Assembly: GCA_900465915.1 (NCBI GenBank)
Contig: UBKJ01000005.1
Location: 1 to 64,000, forward strand
From: Hyphomicrobiales bacterium
GTDB taxonomy: Bacteria; Pseudomonadota; Alphaproteobacteria; Rhizobiales; Rhizobiaceae
Direction of reading: 5' to 3'
Length of the DNA stretch: 64,000 bases
Part shown: piece after piece, positions 45,598 to 54,503 of the stretch
How the letters are laid out: each line of letters begins with the position of its first letter
Position numbering within the stretch: position 1 is the first letter of the stretch
The notes under the pieces: model-generated
Told to the model about the DNA's origin: nothing
Databases searched by the model: none
What the model saw: the letters and a program-made list of their open reading frames with translations, nothing else
Made by a program: the position numbers and the translations under genes

Positions 45598-46947
45598 ATG
45601 ACCAGCATCTATGCGGCGGCGGCGCTGCTTGGCGACGGATGGGCGGAAAATGTCCGCATCGCCTTCGACGGCGGCCGGATCGAATCCATCGAAACCGCCG
45701 CCTCCCCGCAGCCGGACGACGAGCGTCACGGCGTCGTCGTTCCGGGCATGATCAACCTGCACAGCCACGCCTTCCAGCGCGCCATGTCGGGCCTCGCCGA
45801 GCTCCGGGGCCCGTCCAGCGACAGTTTCTGGAGCTGGCGCAAGGTGATGTACGATTTCGCGCTCGCCTTCGATCCCGAGGCGGTCGAGGCCATCGCCACG
45901 CAGCTCTACGTCGAGATGCTCGAAGCCGGCTTCACCCGCGTCGGCGAGTTCCATTATCTCCATCACGACCGCGACGGACGCCCCTATGCCGACATCGCCG
46001 AACATGCGGCGCGCATCGCCGCGGCGGCCAGCGACGCCGGCGTCTCGCTGACGCTGCTTCCGGTGTTCTACGCGCATGCGGGCTTCGGCGGGACCGCGCC
46101 CGGCGACGGCCAGAAGCGCTTCATCAATTCGGTCGACGGCTTCGCCAGGCTGATGGAGCGCTGCGAGGCGATCGTCGCGGCGCTGCCGGAGGGACGGCTC
46201 GGGATCGCGCCGCACAGCCTGCGGGCGGTGACGCCGGAAGAGCTTGCGCAGATCCTGCCGCTCGCCAAGGACGGCCCGATCCACATCCACGTCGCCGAGC
46301 AGGTGAAAGAGGTCGAGGATTGCGTCGCCTGGTCCGGCGCGCGGCCGGTGGAATGGCTGCTCGACAACGCGCCGGTGGACGGCCGCTGGACATTGATCCA
46401 CGCCACGCACATGACGGAGGCGGAGACGGCCGCGATGGCGCGGCGGCGGGCCGTGGCCGGCCTTTGCCCGATCACCGAGGCCAATCTCGGCGACGGAACC
46501 TTTTCGGCCCCCCTGTTCCTCAACGAGGGCGGCGATTTCGGGATCGGCTCGGATTCGAACGTCCTCATCTCCGTCGCGCAGGAATTGCGGCAGCTCGAAT
46601 ATTCGCAGCGTCTGCTGCATCGGTCGCGCAACGTCATCGCCCATGCCGGAGAATCGACCGGACGCCGCCTGTTCGACGAGGCGCTCAGGGGCGGAAGCCG
46701 GTCGCTGCGCGGATCGGGCGCTCTCGAAACCGGCGGCAGCGCCGACATGGTCGCCCTCGACACGGCGGGAGCGCCCTATTTTACGCTTGAAACTCTGCTC
46801 GACCATTGGATATTTGGATCGGGCGTCGGCGTGGACACGGTCTGGGTCGGCGGCCGCAAATATGTCTCGAACGGCCGCCACGTCGATCGCGACCGCGTCT
46901 TCGCCAGATTTTCCAGGCTTATGCGTGCGGCGCGATCGCGTTTATAA
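45598..46947 (+). CDS. hutF: Formimidoylglutamate deiminase
   Basis: 449 aa amidohydrolase. It converts N-formimidoyl-glutamate to N-formyl-glutamate and ammonia, feeding HutG. Metal ligands are in [38 protein letters not shown] and [18 protein letters not shown] directly precedes the ATG at 45598. The presence of hutF and a deformylase-type hutG shows that the five-step pathway is used. Confidence 0.96.
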   Translation: MTSIYAAAALLGDGWAENVRIAFDGGRIESIETAASPQPDDERHGVVVPGMINLHSHAFQRAMSGLAELRGPSSDSFWSWRKVMYDFALAFDPEAVEAIATQLYVEMLEAGFTRVGEFHYLHHDRDGRPYADIAEHAARIAAAASDAGVSLTLLPVFYAHAGFGGTAPGDGQKRFINSVDGFARLMERCEAIVAALPEGRLGIAPHSLRAVTPEELAQILPLAKDGPIHIHVAEQVKEVEDCVAWSGARPVEWLLDNAPVDGRWTLIHATHMTEAETAAMARRRAVAGLCPITEANLGDGTFSAPLFLNEGGDFGIGSDSNVLISVAQELRQLEYSQRLLHRSRNVIAHAGESTGRRLFDEALRGGSRSLRGSGALETGGSADMVALDTAGAPYFTLETLLDHWIFGSGVGVDTVWVGGRKYVSNGRHVDRDRVFARFSRLMRAARSRL

Positions 46948-46993
46948 CAGACGAAACGGCGACCGGCCGCGCGCAAGTCAAACGGGTTGAAAC

Positions 46994-47725
46994 ATGGAAT
47001 CCAAGGCGCAAGCTCCTTCGACCCTGCACCAGCAAATCCTGAGCGACATCGAGAGGAACATCGTTTCGGGCGACTGGCCGCCAGGCTTCAAGCTGCCCTA
47101 CGAAGTCGACCTGGCGAAATCCTACAACGTCTCGCGGATGACCGTGAACAAGGTGCTGACCAAGCTCGCCAGCGCCGGCCTGATCGAGCGGCGCAAGCGG
47201 TCGGGCAGCTTCGTCATGCAGCCGCAGGCGCAATCGGCGATCCTCGAAATCCACGACATCGAGGCGGAGGTCGTCTCCCTCGGCAAGCAATACCGGCTCG
47301 AAATCGTCGGCGACGCGGTCCGCAAGACGAGCGAGAGCGATCTGAGCCTGTTCGCCGTCAGCAAAAAGACGAGCGTGCGGGAGGTCACCTGCGTGCATTA
47401 CGCCGACGACGCCCCTTTCTGCCTGGAATACCGCCTCATCAGCCTGAAAACCGTTCCCACCGCGCAGGCGGCCGATTTCACGGAGACGCCGCCGGGCAAA
47501 TGGCTGCGGCTGCAGGTCCCGTGGAGCACGGCGGAGCATAAGATCTACGCCATCGCAGCCGACGCGGACACGTCGAAACGGCTCGGCATCGCGGAGGCGT
47601 CCCCCTGCCTCGTCGTCCAGCGCAGGACCTGGGGGGATCAAGGGCCCGTCACCTTCGCCCGCTTCACCTATCCCGCGGAGCGCCACGCCATCGTGGCCAC
47701 CTTCACGCCGGCGACCAAGGCCTGA
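46994..47725 (+). CDS. hutC: HutC, GntR-family repressor of histidine utilisation
   Basis: 243 aa. GntR winged HTH at residues 10-75 (LPYEVDLAKSYNVSRMTVNK), then a UTRA effector domain that in HutC binds urocanate. The cluster position after hutF and the palindromes at 45517, 32143, 32169 and 36831 indicate that it controls hut and the adjoining 31-39.6 kb genes. No strong ribosome site precedes the ATG, suggesting low expression. It converges on iolB with a 65-base gap. Confidence 0.94.
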   Translation: MESKAQAPSTLHQQILSDIERNIVSGDWPPGFKLPYEVDLAKSYNVSRMTVNKVLTKLASAGLIERRKRSGSFVMQPQAQSAILEIHDIEAEVVSLGKQYRLEIVGDAVRKTSESDLSLFAVSKKTSVREVTCVHYADDAPFCLEYRLISLKTVPTAQAADFTETPPGKWLRLQVPWSTAEHKIYAIAADADTSKRLGIAEASPCLVVQRRTWGDQGPVTFARFTYPAERHAIVATFTPATKA

Positions 47726-47790
47726 GCCGACGCGGCTGGAGTAAATTAAGCCGAGCAGGAACGAGCCTGCATGGCGAAGGCGAAGGCGCC

Positions 47791-48597
47791 TTACTTATCG
47801 CGCTCCATGATCCATTCGACATTGGGCGCGGCGACGAAGCGCCATTTGCGCAGCGGGCCGGCCATGACGTTGAGATAGTACATCTCGAAGCCGTAAGGCG
47901 CGCCGCAGGGGTGGTGGCCGCGCGGCACCAGCACCACGTCGCCGTCCTTCACCGCCATCGTCTCGTCCAGCGTTCCGTCGTCGGTATAGACCCGCTGCAC
48001 GCCGAAGCCGTCGGCGGGGTCGAGGCGGTGATAATAGGTCTCCTCCAGATAGGTGACGCGCGGAAAATCGTCCTCGTCATGGCGGTGGCTGGGATAGCTC
48101 GACCAGTGGCCCGCAGGCGTGAACACTTCCGTCACCAGGAGGCTGTCGCAATAATCCTCGTTCTCCATGGCGATGTTGTTGACGTAGCGGGTGTTGGTGC
48201 CCTTGCCGCGCTCGGTGAGGGTGATGCCGTCGGGTCCGATGCGGCGGGCCTTGTGGCCGCCTTTGCCGGGCGCGGCGCAGACGGCGATCACGCAGTCGGT
48301 TTCGGCGGTCGCCGTCCAGCTTTCGCCGTTGGGCACGTAGAGGCAATGCGGCGGGGTCTTCTCGAACACGTTCATGCGCTCGCCCAGCACGCCCCAGTCC
48401 TGACTGGCCGCCTGGAAACCCGCCTTGCCCTCGATCATGACGAGGATGACCTCGTTCGATCCGGTGTCTTCCCCCACCGTCTCGCCCGCCCTGAGCCGGT
48501 AGAGCGAGAAGCCGACATAGCGCCAGCCGGCCGAGGCCGGCGTCACCTCATGCACCTTGCCGTGCGCGCCGAACGGTTTGCGGAGCAGGCTCGTCAT
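47791..48597 (-). CDS. iolB: 5-deoxy-glucuronate isomerase
   Basis: 268 aa cupin enzyme that converts 5-deoxy-glucuronate to 2-deoxy-5-keto-gluconate. Family blocks are SLYRLRAGETVGEDTGSNEV, HWSSYPSHRHDEDDFPRVTY with metal-site histidines, and VLVPRGHHPCGAPYGFEMYY. It is the last gene of the minus-strand iol operon and starts 1 base from the iolC stop. Confidence 0.96.
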   Translation of the reverse strand: MTSLLRKPFGAHGKVHEVTPASAGWRYVGFSLYRLRAGETVGEDTGSNEVILVMIEGKAGFQAASQDWGVLGERMNVFEKTPPHCLYVPNGESWTATAETDCVIAVCAAPGKGGHKARRIGPDGITLTERGKGTNTRYVNNIAMENEDYCDSLLVTEVFTPAGHWSSYPSHRHDEDDFPRVTYLEETYYHRLDPADGFGVQRVYTDDGTLDETMAVKDGDVVLVPRGHHPCGAPYGFEMYYLNVMAGPLRKWRFVAAPNVEWIMERDK

Positions 48598-48598
48598 C

Positions 48599-50518
48599 TC
48601 ATTTCTCCCGCGCGGCGTTCCGCGCCTTGTCCCAGATATGGCAAAGTTTTTGGTAGCGTCCGGCCATTTGCGTCACGGCCGCCTCGTCGTCCGTCTCACC
48701 CTTGAGCCAGGCGCGCGCGACGTCGCCGAAAATGGTGCGCCCCACCGCAAAACCCTTCACCAGAGGATGGGCGGCGGCCACCTCGAAGCTCGCCGCAAGC
48801 TCCGCCTCCGGCGCGTCGAGGCCCAGAACCACCACGCCGCGCGTGTGGCGGTCGTTCTTCTCGATCGCCGCGATCGCGTTCTTCCACGCGGCCTGCGTCT
48901 TCATCGGCTCCAGCTTCCACCAGTCCGGGTAGACGCCGATCGCATAGAACTGCTCGATCAATTGCGCCGTCGTCGCGTCGTCCACCGGCCCGACCTTGGA
49001 CGGGATCACCTCCAGCAGGAACTCCAGCCCGTTGCGGCGCGCGGCCTGGTAAAGCCGGCTGACCGTCTCCTCCTGACGCTGACGGGTCTGCTCATCGTCG
49101 GCCGGATGACAGAAGCACAGGACCTTGACCACGTTCTCCCGCGCCCATTCCTCGAGCCCGCCGCAGTCGAGCCCCAGTTCCGGCTCCAGCTCCAGCGGAC
49201 GCGAGCCGGGCCATTCGCAGGGACGGCCGATCCACAGGTCCGTCCCGGACGCCGCATGCAGCGCCCTGCGCCCGATGCGGCTGTCGCAGAGGACGCCATA
49301 GCCCGGCCGGCCCGCCTGCACCTGCAAAGCGGCCTTCAGGCACAGTTCCTTGAACGCCCCGCCCTTGGCCGGCGTATAGCCCTCCATCTCCTCCATCTGG
49401 ATGCGATGGTCGAAGGCGAAGATGCGGCAATCGGGCCAGTCCGGCAGGCTGCGCGTATGCCGCGTCGTCGACCAGTGCAACTGCTCCAATTCCTCGTCGT
49501 TGCGCAGGTCGGGCCGCTTCACGCCGCGCGCGAGGAAGAAGGTCAGTTCCTCCAGGCTCGGATAGGCGGGCGTGCAGCCGTGGCGGCTGACGGCGAAGGC
49601 CCCGCAGGCGTTGGCGTATTCCAGCGCCTTCGGCCAAGTCTCGCCGTCGAGCCAGCCCTTGAGCAGGCCGGCGAAGAAACCGTCGCCCGCGCCCAAGACG
49701 TTGAACACCTCGATGGGAAAGCCCGGACCCGACTGGCCTGCGTCGAGGCTGTCGGGGATCGGCCCCTCGAAGGCCACGGCTCCGGCCGCCCCGCGCTTGC
49801 AGACGAACGTCGCCGCCGAGACGCGGCGCACGGCTCGCAGGGCCTCGATCGTGTCGGTCGAGCCGCCGGCGATATGGAACTCCTCCTCGGTGCCGACGAT
49901 CAGGTCGAACAGGTGCAGCGTCGATTGCAGCTTGGCGGTGACGGCGCTGCTTTCGACAAAGCGGCTTTCGCCGTCGCCATGGCCGGCCACGCCCCAGAGG
50001 TTCGGACGATAGTCGATGTCGAGCGCCGTCTTCGCCCCATGCTTGCGGGCGAGCGTCAGCGCCTTCTTGACCGCCGCCTCCGTGCGCGGGTTCGACAGAT
50101 GCGTTCCGGTCGCCAGCACCGAGCGCGCCTCGGCGATGAAGGCCTCGTCGATATCGGCCTCCGACAGCGCCATGTCCGCGCAGTTCTCGCGGTAGAAGAT
50201 CAGGGGGAACTGGCTTTCGTCGCGGATGCCCAGAAGCACCAGCGCCGTCAGCCGCGCCGGGTCGGTGGCGACCCCGCGCACGTCGACGCCCTCGCGCACA
50301 AGCTGCTCGCGGATGAAGCGGCCCATATGCTCGTCGCCCACCCGCGTGATCACCGCGCTCTTCAGCCCCAGACGCGCCGCCCCACAGGCGATGTTGGTCG
50401 GGCTGCCGCCGATATATTTCTCGAACGAGCCCATGTCCTCCAGCCGGCCGCCGACCTGCCCGCCGTACAAATCCACCGACGACCGACCGATCGTGATAAC
50501 GTCCAAGGGCTTACTCAT
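48599..50518 (-). CDS. iolC: Bifunctional IolC: 5-dehydro-2-deoxygluconokinase with C-terminal aldolase-like domain
   Basis: 639 aa. Residues 1-330 are a PfkB/ribokinase-type kinase: the opening DVITIGRSSVDLYGGQVGG and the catalytic NVLGAGDGFFAGLLKGW. Residues about 335-639 are a DUF2090 domain, a TIM barrel related to class II-like aldolases. It has FAFDHRIQMEEMEG and GVLCDSRIGRRALHA, and is proposed to do the IolJ step (cleavage of 2-deoxy-5-keto-gluconate 6-phosphate). The fusion is common in alphaproteobacteria and explains why no separate iolJ lies in the operon. GGAG precedes the ATG at 50518. Confidence 0.94.
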   Translation of the reverse strand: MSKPLDVITIGRSSVDLYGGQVGGRLEDMGSFEKYIGGSPTNIACGAARLGLKSAVITRVGDEHMGRFIREQLVREGVDVRGVATDPARLTALVLLGIRDESQFPLIFYRENCADMALSEADIDEAFIAEARSVLATGTHLSNPRTEAAVKKALTLARKHGAKTALDIDYRPNLWGVAGHGDGESRFVESSAVTAKLQSTLHLFDLIVGTEEEFHIAGGSTDTIEALRAVRRVSAATFVCKRGAAGAVAFEGPIPDSLDAGQSGPGFPIEVFNVLGAGDGFFAGLLKGWLDGETWPKALEYANACGAFAVSRHGCTPAYPSLEELTFFLARGVKRPDLRNDEELEQLHWSTTRHTRSLPDWPDCRIFAFDHRIQMEEMEGYTPAKGGAFKELCLKAALQVQAGRPGYGVLCDSRIGRRALHAASGTDLWIGRPCEWPGSRPLELEPELGLDCGGLEEWARENVVKVLCFCHPADDEQTRQRQEETVSRLYQAARRNGLEFLLEVIPSKVGPVDDATTAQLIEQFYAIGVYPDWWKLEPMKTQAAWKNAIAAIEKNDRHTRGVVVLGLDAPEAELAASFEVAAAHPLVKGFAVGRTIFGDVARAWLKGETDDEAAVTQMAGRYQKLCHIWDKARNAAREK

Positions 50519-50571
50519 CCTCTTCTCCGGCTCCGGCTGAAACGCGGGCTCATCTCTAACCAACAATTGGC

Positions 50572-51735
50572 CTAGACCGCAATGGGCGTGGTCCAGCCGC
50601 CGGCCTTCGCCTCGGCGCTGTCCACCACCGCCTCGACGAAAGCCACGCCCTTGAGCCCGTCATAGGCGAGCGGCAGGTTCTGCCCCAGAAGCGAAGGCTC
50701 CCGCCCGTCGCGCCGGGCGCGAATGGCCTCAGCGAAGCCGGCGTAGAGATTGGCGAAGGCCTCCAGATAGCCTTCCGGATGGCCGGGCGGGGTGCGGCTG
50801 CGCAACCGGGCGTCTTCCGACAGATCGTCCGCGCCGCGCTTGATCACCTGCACCCGCCCGTTGAGCGGCGCGTAGACGAGCTCGTTCGGCTGCTCCTGGA
50901 ACCAGGCGAAGGAGCCGGTCTCGCCGAACACCCGCAGCCGCACGCCGTTGGAATGGCCCAGCGCCACCTGCGACGACCACAGCAGCCCCCTCGCCCCGCC
51001 TTCGTAGCGCATCATCACATGGGCGTTGTCGTCCAGCGCGCGGCCCTCGACGAAGGTGGCGAGGTCGGCGCTCAGCGATTGCAGCTTCAGGCCGGTCACG
51101 AAGCCGGCCAGATGATAGGCGTGGGTGCCGATGTCGCCGATGGAGCCGCCGCGGCCGTTCTTCTTCGGGTCGGTGCGCCAGGCGGCCTGCGCGTTGCCCT
51201 GGCGCTCGATGGCGGTGGCCATCCATTCGAGCGGATATTCCACCTGCACGGTGCGCACCGCGCCGATCTCGCCGCGCGCCACGCGCACCCGCGCCTCATG
51301 CGCCATGGGATAGCCGGAATAGGTGTAGGTGACGCCGACGAAGCGGCCGCTGTCGCGGGCGAGCTTCTCCAGCGCCACGGCGTCCTCCAGCGTGGCGGTC
51401 AGCGGCTTCTCGCAGATGACGTCGAAGCCCGCCTCGATCAGCGCTTTGGCGATCGGGTAATGGGTGAAATTGGGCGTGCAGATCGCCACCGCGTCGACCC
51501 GGTCGTCCCGCGCCGCCTCGCCGGCGATCAGCTCCTGATAGGTGCCGTAGCTGCGCGCCGGATCCAACCCCTCGGCCTGCGCAAAGTCGCGCCCGCGCGC
51601 CGGGTCGACGTCGAAGGCCCCGGCGACCAGCCGCCACTGGCCGTCCAGCCGCGAGGCCAGCCGGTGGATATTGCCGATATAGGCGCCCTGCCCGCCGCCG
51701 ATCATGCCCAGACGCAAGGGACGCTGCGCGCTCAT
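50572..51735 (-). CDS. Gfo/Idh/MocA-family oxidoreductase
   Basis: 387 aa. N-terminal NAD Rossmann fold (RLGMIGGGQGAYIGNIHR, then VICEKPLTATL with the family EKP motif), then the catalytic alpha/beta domain (GRGGSIGDIGTHAYHLAGF). The start overlaps the stop of the TIM-barrel gene as ATGA. Members oxidise sugars, inositols or inososes at a carbinol carbon. In an iol operon with iolG already present, a second inositol isomer (for example scyllo- or D-chiro-inositol) or an inositol derivative is the likely substrate. That is inference. Confidence 0.9.
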   Translation of the reverse strand: MSAQRPLRLGMIGGGQGAYIGNIHRLASRLDGQWRLVAGAFDVDPARGRDFAQAEGLDPARSYGTYQELIAGEAARDDRVDAVAICTPNFTHYPIAKALIEAGFDVICEKPLTATLEDAVALEKLARDSGRFVGVTYTYSGYPMAHEARVRVARGEIGAVRTVQVEYPLEWMATAIERQGNAQAAWRTDPKKNGRGGSIGDIGTHAYHLAGFVTGLKLQSLSADLATFVEGRALDDNAHVMMRYEGGARGLLWSSQVALGHSNGVRLRVFGETGSFAWFQEQPNELVYAPLNGRVQVIKRGADDLSEDARLRSRTPPGHPEGYLEAFANLYAGFAEAIRARRDGREPSLLGQNLPLAYDGLKGVAFVEAVVDSAEAKAGGWTTPIAV

Positions 51736-52793
51736 TCTTCCTCCAGTCCGAGCATGGCCCGGTTCGCGTTGCGGTCCGCGCCCGACTTGACGAAATCGTC
51801 GAAAGCGCGGTCGGAGACGCGGATGATGTGGTCGGCGATGAATTTCGCGCCCTCGGCCGCGCCGTCCTCGGGATTCTTGACGAAACATTCCCATTCCAGC
51901 ACCGCCCAGCCGTCGAAGCCGTAGGTAGTGAGCCTGGTGAAAATCGCGCCGAAATCGACCTGCCCGTCGCCGGGGCTGCGGAAGCGCCCGGCGCGCTTCG
52001 ACCACGGCTGGTAGCCGCCATAGGCGCCCGACTTGCCGTCAGGGCGGAACTCGGCGTCCTTGACGTGGAAGGTCTTGATGCGGTCGTGATAGTGGTCGAT
52101 GAAGGCGAGGTAATCGAGCGCCTGCAAGACGAAATGCGACGGGTCGTACATCAGGTTGGCGCGCGGATGCGCCTTGACCTTGTCGAGGAACATCTCCCAG
52201 CTATGGCCGTCATGCAGGTCCTCGCAGGGGTGGATCTCGTAGCAGACGTCAACGCCGTGGGCGTCGAAATCGTCGAGGATCGGCGTCCAGCGCTTCGCCA
52301 GCTCGCCGAAGCCTTCCTCGACCAGCCCTTCCGGCCATTGCGGATAGGGATAGACATAAGGCCAGAGCAGTGCGCCGGAAAAGGTGACGTGGCGGTCGAG
52401 GCCGAGCCGCCTGGAGGCGCGGGCGGCGAAGCGAAGCTGCTCCTCGGCCCAGGCGCGGCGGCGGGGCGGATCGCCGCGCACATGCGCCGGCGCGAAACTG
52501 TCCATGACGGCGTCATGCGCCGGATGCACGGCGACGAGCTGGCCGGTCGTGTGCGAGGCGAGCTCCGTGATCGCGAGGCCGTGGTCGGCCAGCATGCCCT
52601 TGATCTCGTCGCAATAGGCGTCGCTTTCGGCGGCCTTGCGCAGGTCGATGAGCCGCGTGTCCCAGGTGGGGATCTGCACGCCCTTGAAACCTTTGCCGGC
52701 GGCCCAGGCGGCGAGGCCCGGCAGCGTGTCGTAGGGGGCCTTGTCGGCGGCGAATTGCGCCAGATAGACGCCCGGTCCCTTGATGGTTCGCAT
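51732..52793 (-). CDS. Sugar phosphate isomerase/epimerase-like TIM-barrel protein
   Basis: 353 aa, longer than IolI or IolE (about 280-300). Xylose-isomerase-like barrel with putative metal residues in VCYEIHPCEDLHDG, LMYDPSHFV, KTFHVKDAEF and VLEWECFVK. It lies between an SDR (3-base gap) and a Gfo/Idh gene (ATGA overlap), inside the iol operon. I infer an inosose or keto-sugar epimerase/isomerase acting on the product of one of its neighbours. Confidence 0.85.
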   Translation of the reverse strand: MRTIKGPGVYLAQFAADKAPYDTLPGLAAWAAGKGFKGVQIPTWDTRLIDLRKAAESDAYCDEIKGMLADHGLAITELASHTTGQLVAVHPAHDAVMDSFAPAHVRGDPPRRRAWAEEQLRFAARASRRLGLDRHVTFSGALLWPYVYPYPQWPEGLVEEGFGELAKRWTPILDDFDAHGVDVCYEIHPCEDLHDGHSWEMFLDKVKAHPRANLMYDPSHFVLQALDYLAFIDHYHDRIKTFHVKDAEFRPDGKSGAYGGYQPWSKRAGRFRSPGDGQVDFGAIFTRLTTYGFDGWAVLEWECFVKNPEDGAAEGAKFIADHIIRVSDRAFDDFVKSGADRNANRAMLGLEEE

Positions 52794-52796
52794 CGC

Positions 52797-53612
52797 TCAG
52801 GCCTCCAGCCGCTTCGACGGCGCGGGGGCCGTCGCTTCATAGCCGCCCCAGACCGACTGGTCGAAGGGAATGACCGCGCCCGTCATCATGCCGCTGTCGG
52901 CGGAGGCCATCCACAGCACGGCGCGCGCCACCTCGGCCGGATCGAGCAGCCGCCCGAAAGGCAGTTGCGCTGCGGCGTGGTCGAGAAAGCCGGGATCGCC
53001 CGTCTCGCGCAGCACCAGCGCCTTTTCGTTGTCCGAAGCCATCCAGCCGATGTCGAGCTGGTTGACGCGGATGCGGTCGCGCAGCAGGGCGAAGGCGGAG
53101 TTGCGCGTCAGCGAGGCCAGCGCGCCCTTGGACGCGATATAGGGCGCGATGAAGGGCTGGCCGGCCATTTCCGAAATCGAGCCGATATTGACGATGGCGC
53201 CCGCGATCCCGTCGCGGATCATCCGCTTGCAGACCTCCTGCATGAGGAAGAACGGCCCGCGCACATTGACCGCGAACATGCGGTCGAACAGCTCGGGCGT
53301 CGTGTTCAGGAGATTGCCGCGATCCGTCATGCCGGCGGCGTTGACCAATATGTCGATGCGGCCGAAGGCCGCGTCGGCGGCCTCGATCACCGCGCGCGCG
53401 TCCTCGACCCGGCCGAGATCGGCCGCGACGAAGGTGATGGCCGCCCCGGTCCCGGCCCGGATGGCGGCGGCGGTCGCTTCGCCCTTTTCGGCGTTGCGCC
53501 CGCAGATGACGACGCCTGCAGCGTCGGCTTCGGCGAAGGCGCGGGCGATGGCCGCGCCCAGGCCCTGCGTGCCGCCGGTGACGACGGCGACCTTTCCATC
53601 GATCCTGTTCAT
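52797..53612 (-). CDS. SDR-family oxidoreductase in the iol operon
   Basis: 271 aa classical short-chain dehydrogenase: TGGTQGLGAA, NAAGMTDRGN, catalytic YIASKGA with the serine in IGSISEMAG, and VIPFDQSVWGGYEA near the end. Its start overlaps the iolE stop (ATGA), so it is co-translated with a core inositol gene. The substrate is not evident; a polyol or inositol-related alcohol is inferred. Confidence 0.9.
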   Translation of the reverse strand: MNRIDGKVAVVTGGTQGLGAAIARAFAEADAAGVVICGRNAEKGEATAAAIRAGTGAAITFVAADLGRVEDARAVIEAADAAFGRIDILVNAAGMTDRGNLLNTTPELFDRMFAVNVRGPFFLMQEVCKRMIRDGIAGAIVNIGSISEMAGQPFIAPYIASKGALASLTRNSAFALLRDRIRVNQLDIGWMASDNEKALVLRETGDPGFLDHAAAQLPFGRLLDPAEVARAVLWMASADSGMMTGAVIPFDQSVWGGYEATAPAPSKRLEA

Positions 53613-54502
53613 CTGACCACCTCGTATCCCGCCGCGGCCATGACGCGCAGCAGCTCCCCGTGGCCCTTGCGCGCCATCTCCAGCGGCGGATGGGCGACCG
53701 GGTCCTGCTCGGCCTCGACCACGAACCAGCCCTCATAGCCCTTGCCCGCCAGCGCCTTGACGATGGCGTCGAAATCGAGGTCGCCGTCGCCCGGCACGGT
53801 GAAGGCGCCCTTGACGACCGCGTCGAGGAAGCTTTCGCGCGTCCGGTCGAGGCCGTCGATGACGGCGCGGCGGATGTCCTTGGTGTGGACATGGGTGATG
53901 CGAGCGTGATGGTTTTCGATGACGCGCATGACGTCGCCGCCGGCGAAGGCCATGTGGCCGGCGTCGAAGAGCAGCGGCACGGAGGAATGCTTCATCAGAA
54001 GGTCCAGCTCGGCCTCCGTCTCCACCGCCGCCGCCATGTGGTGGTGATAGGCGATCGGCATGCCCTGCCCGGCGCACCAGTCGGCGAAATCCGACATCTT
54101 GCGGCCATAGGCGGCCATCTCGGCCTCGCTCAGCCTGGGCTTGGTCGCAAGCGGCGCGGAACGCACGCCCTGGATGGAGCGCGCCGTCTCGCCATAGACG
54201 ATGCAGGGCGCGCCGGCCGCGATGAAGAACTCCATCTGCTGCGCGACGCGGTCCTTTTCCGCCTCGATGTCGCCATCGAGAAGCAGGCCGGAGAACCAGC
54301 CGCCGCAGACCGAGATTCCATAGCGTTCCAGCACCGGCCCCAGCGCCGCCATGTCCATGGGGAAGCGGCGGCCGGTCTCCATGCCGGTGAAGCCGGCGAC
54401 GGAGGCCTGCCGCAGGCATTCCTCGAGGCTGACGTCGTCCGACAGTTCGGCCAGGTCGTCGTTCCACCAGGCGATGGGGGCGATTCCGAGTTTGGCTTTC
54501 AT
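53609..54502 (-). CDS. iolE: myo-Inosose-2 dehydratase
   Basis: 297 aa TIM-barrel metal enzyme. It dehydrates scyllo-inosose to 3D-trihydroxycyclohexane-1,2-dione, the second step. The IolE signature opening is LGIAPIAWWNDDL, and the metal-site segments are IAYHHHMAAAVETEAEL, LLFDAGHMAFAGGD and ITHVHTKDIR. It sits 1 base from iolD. Confidence 0.95.
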   Translation of the reverse strand: MKAKLGIAPIAWWNDDLAELSDDVSLEECLRQASVAGFTGMETGRRFPMDMAALGPVLERYGISVCGGWFSGLLLDGDIEAEKDRVAQQMEFFIAAGAPCIVYGETARSIQGVRSAPLATKPRLSEAEMAAYGRKMSDFADWCAGQGMPIAYHHHMAAAVETEAELDLLMKHSSVPLLFDAGHMAFAGGDVMRVIENHHARITHVHTKDIRRAVIDGLDRTRESFLDAVVKGAFTVPGDGDLDFDAIVKALAGKGYEGWFVVEAEQDPVAHPPLEMARKGHGELLRVMAAAGYEVVR

Positions 54503-54503
54503 G

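Noticed and set aside
47726..47790. GCAGG-N5-CCTGC and AAGGCGCCTT in the hutC/iolB gap as a terminator
   Set aside because: The stems are only 5 bp and no T-tract follows on either strand.
48557..50575. Long plus-strand frame opposite iolC
   Set aside because: It mirrors the iolC reading frame on the other strand and shows no conserved domain.
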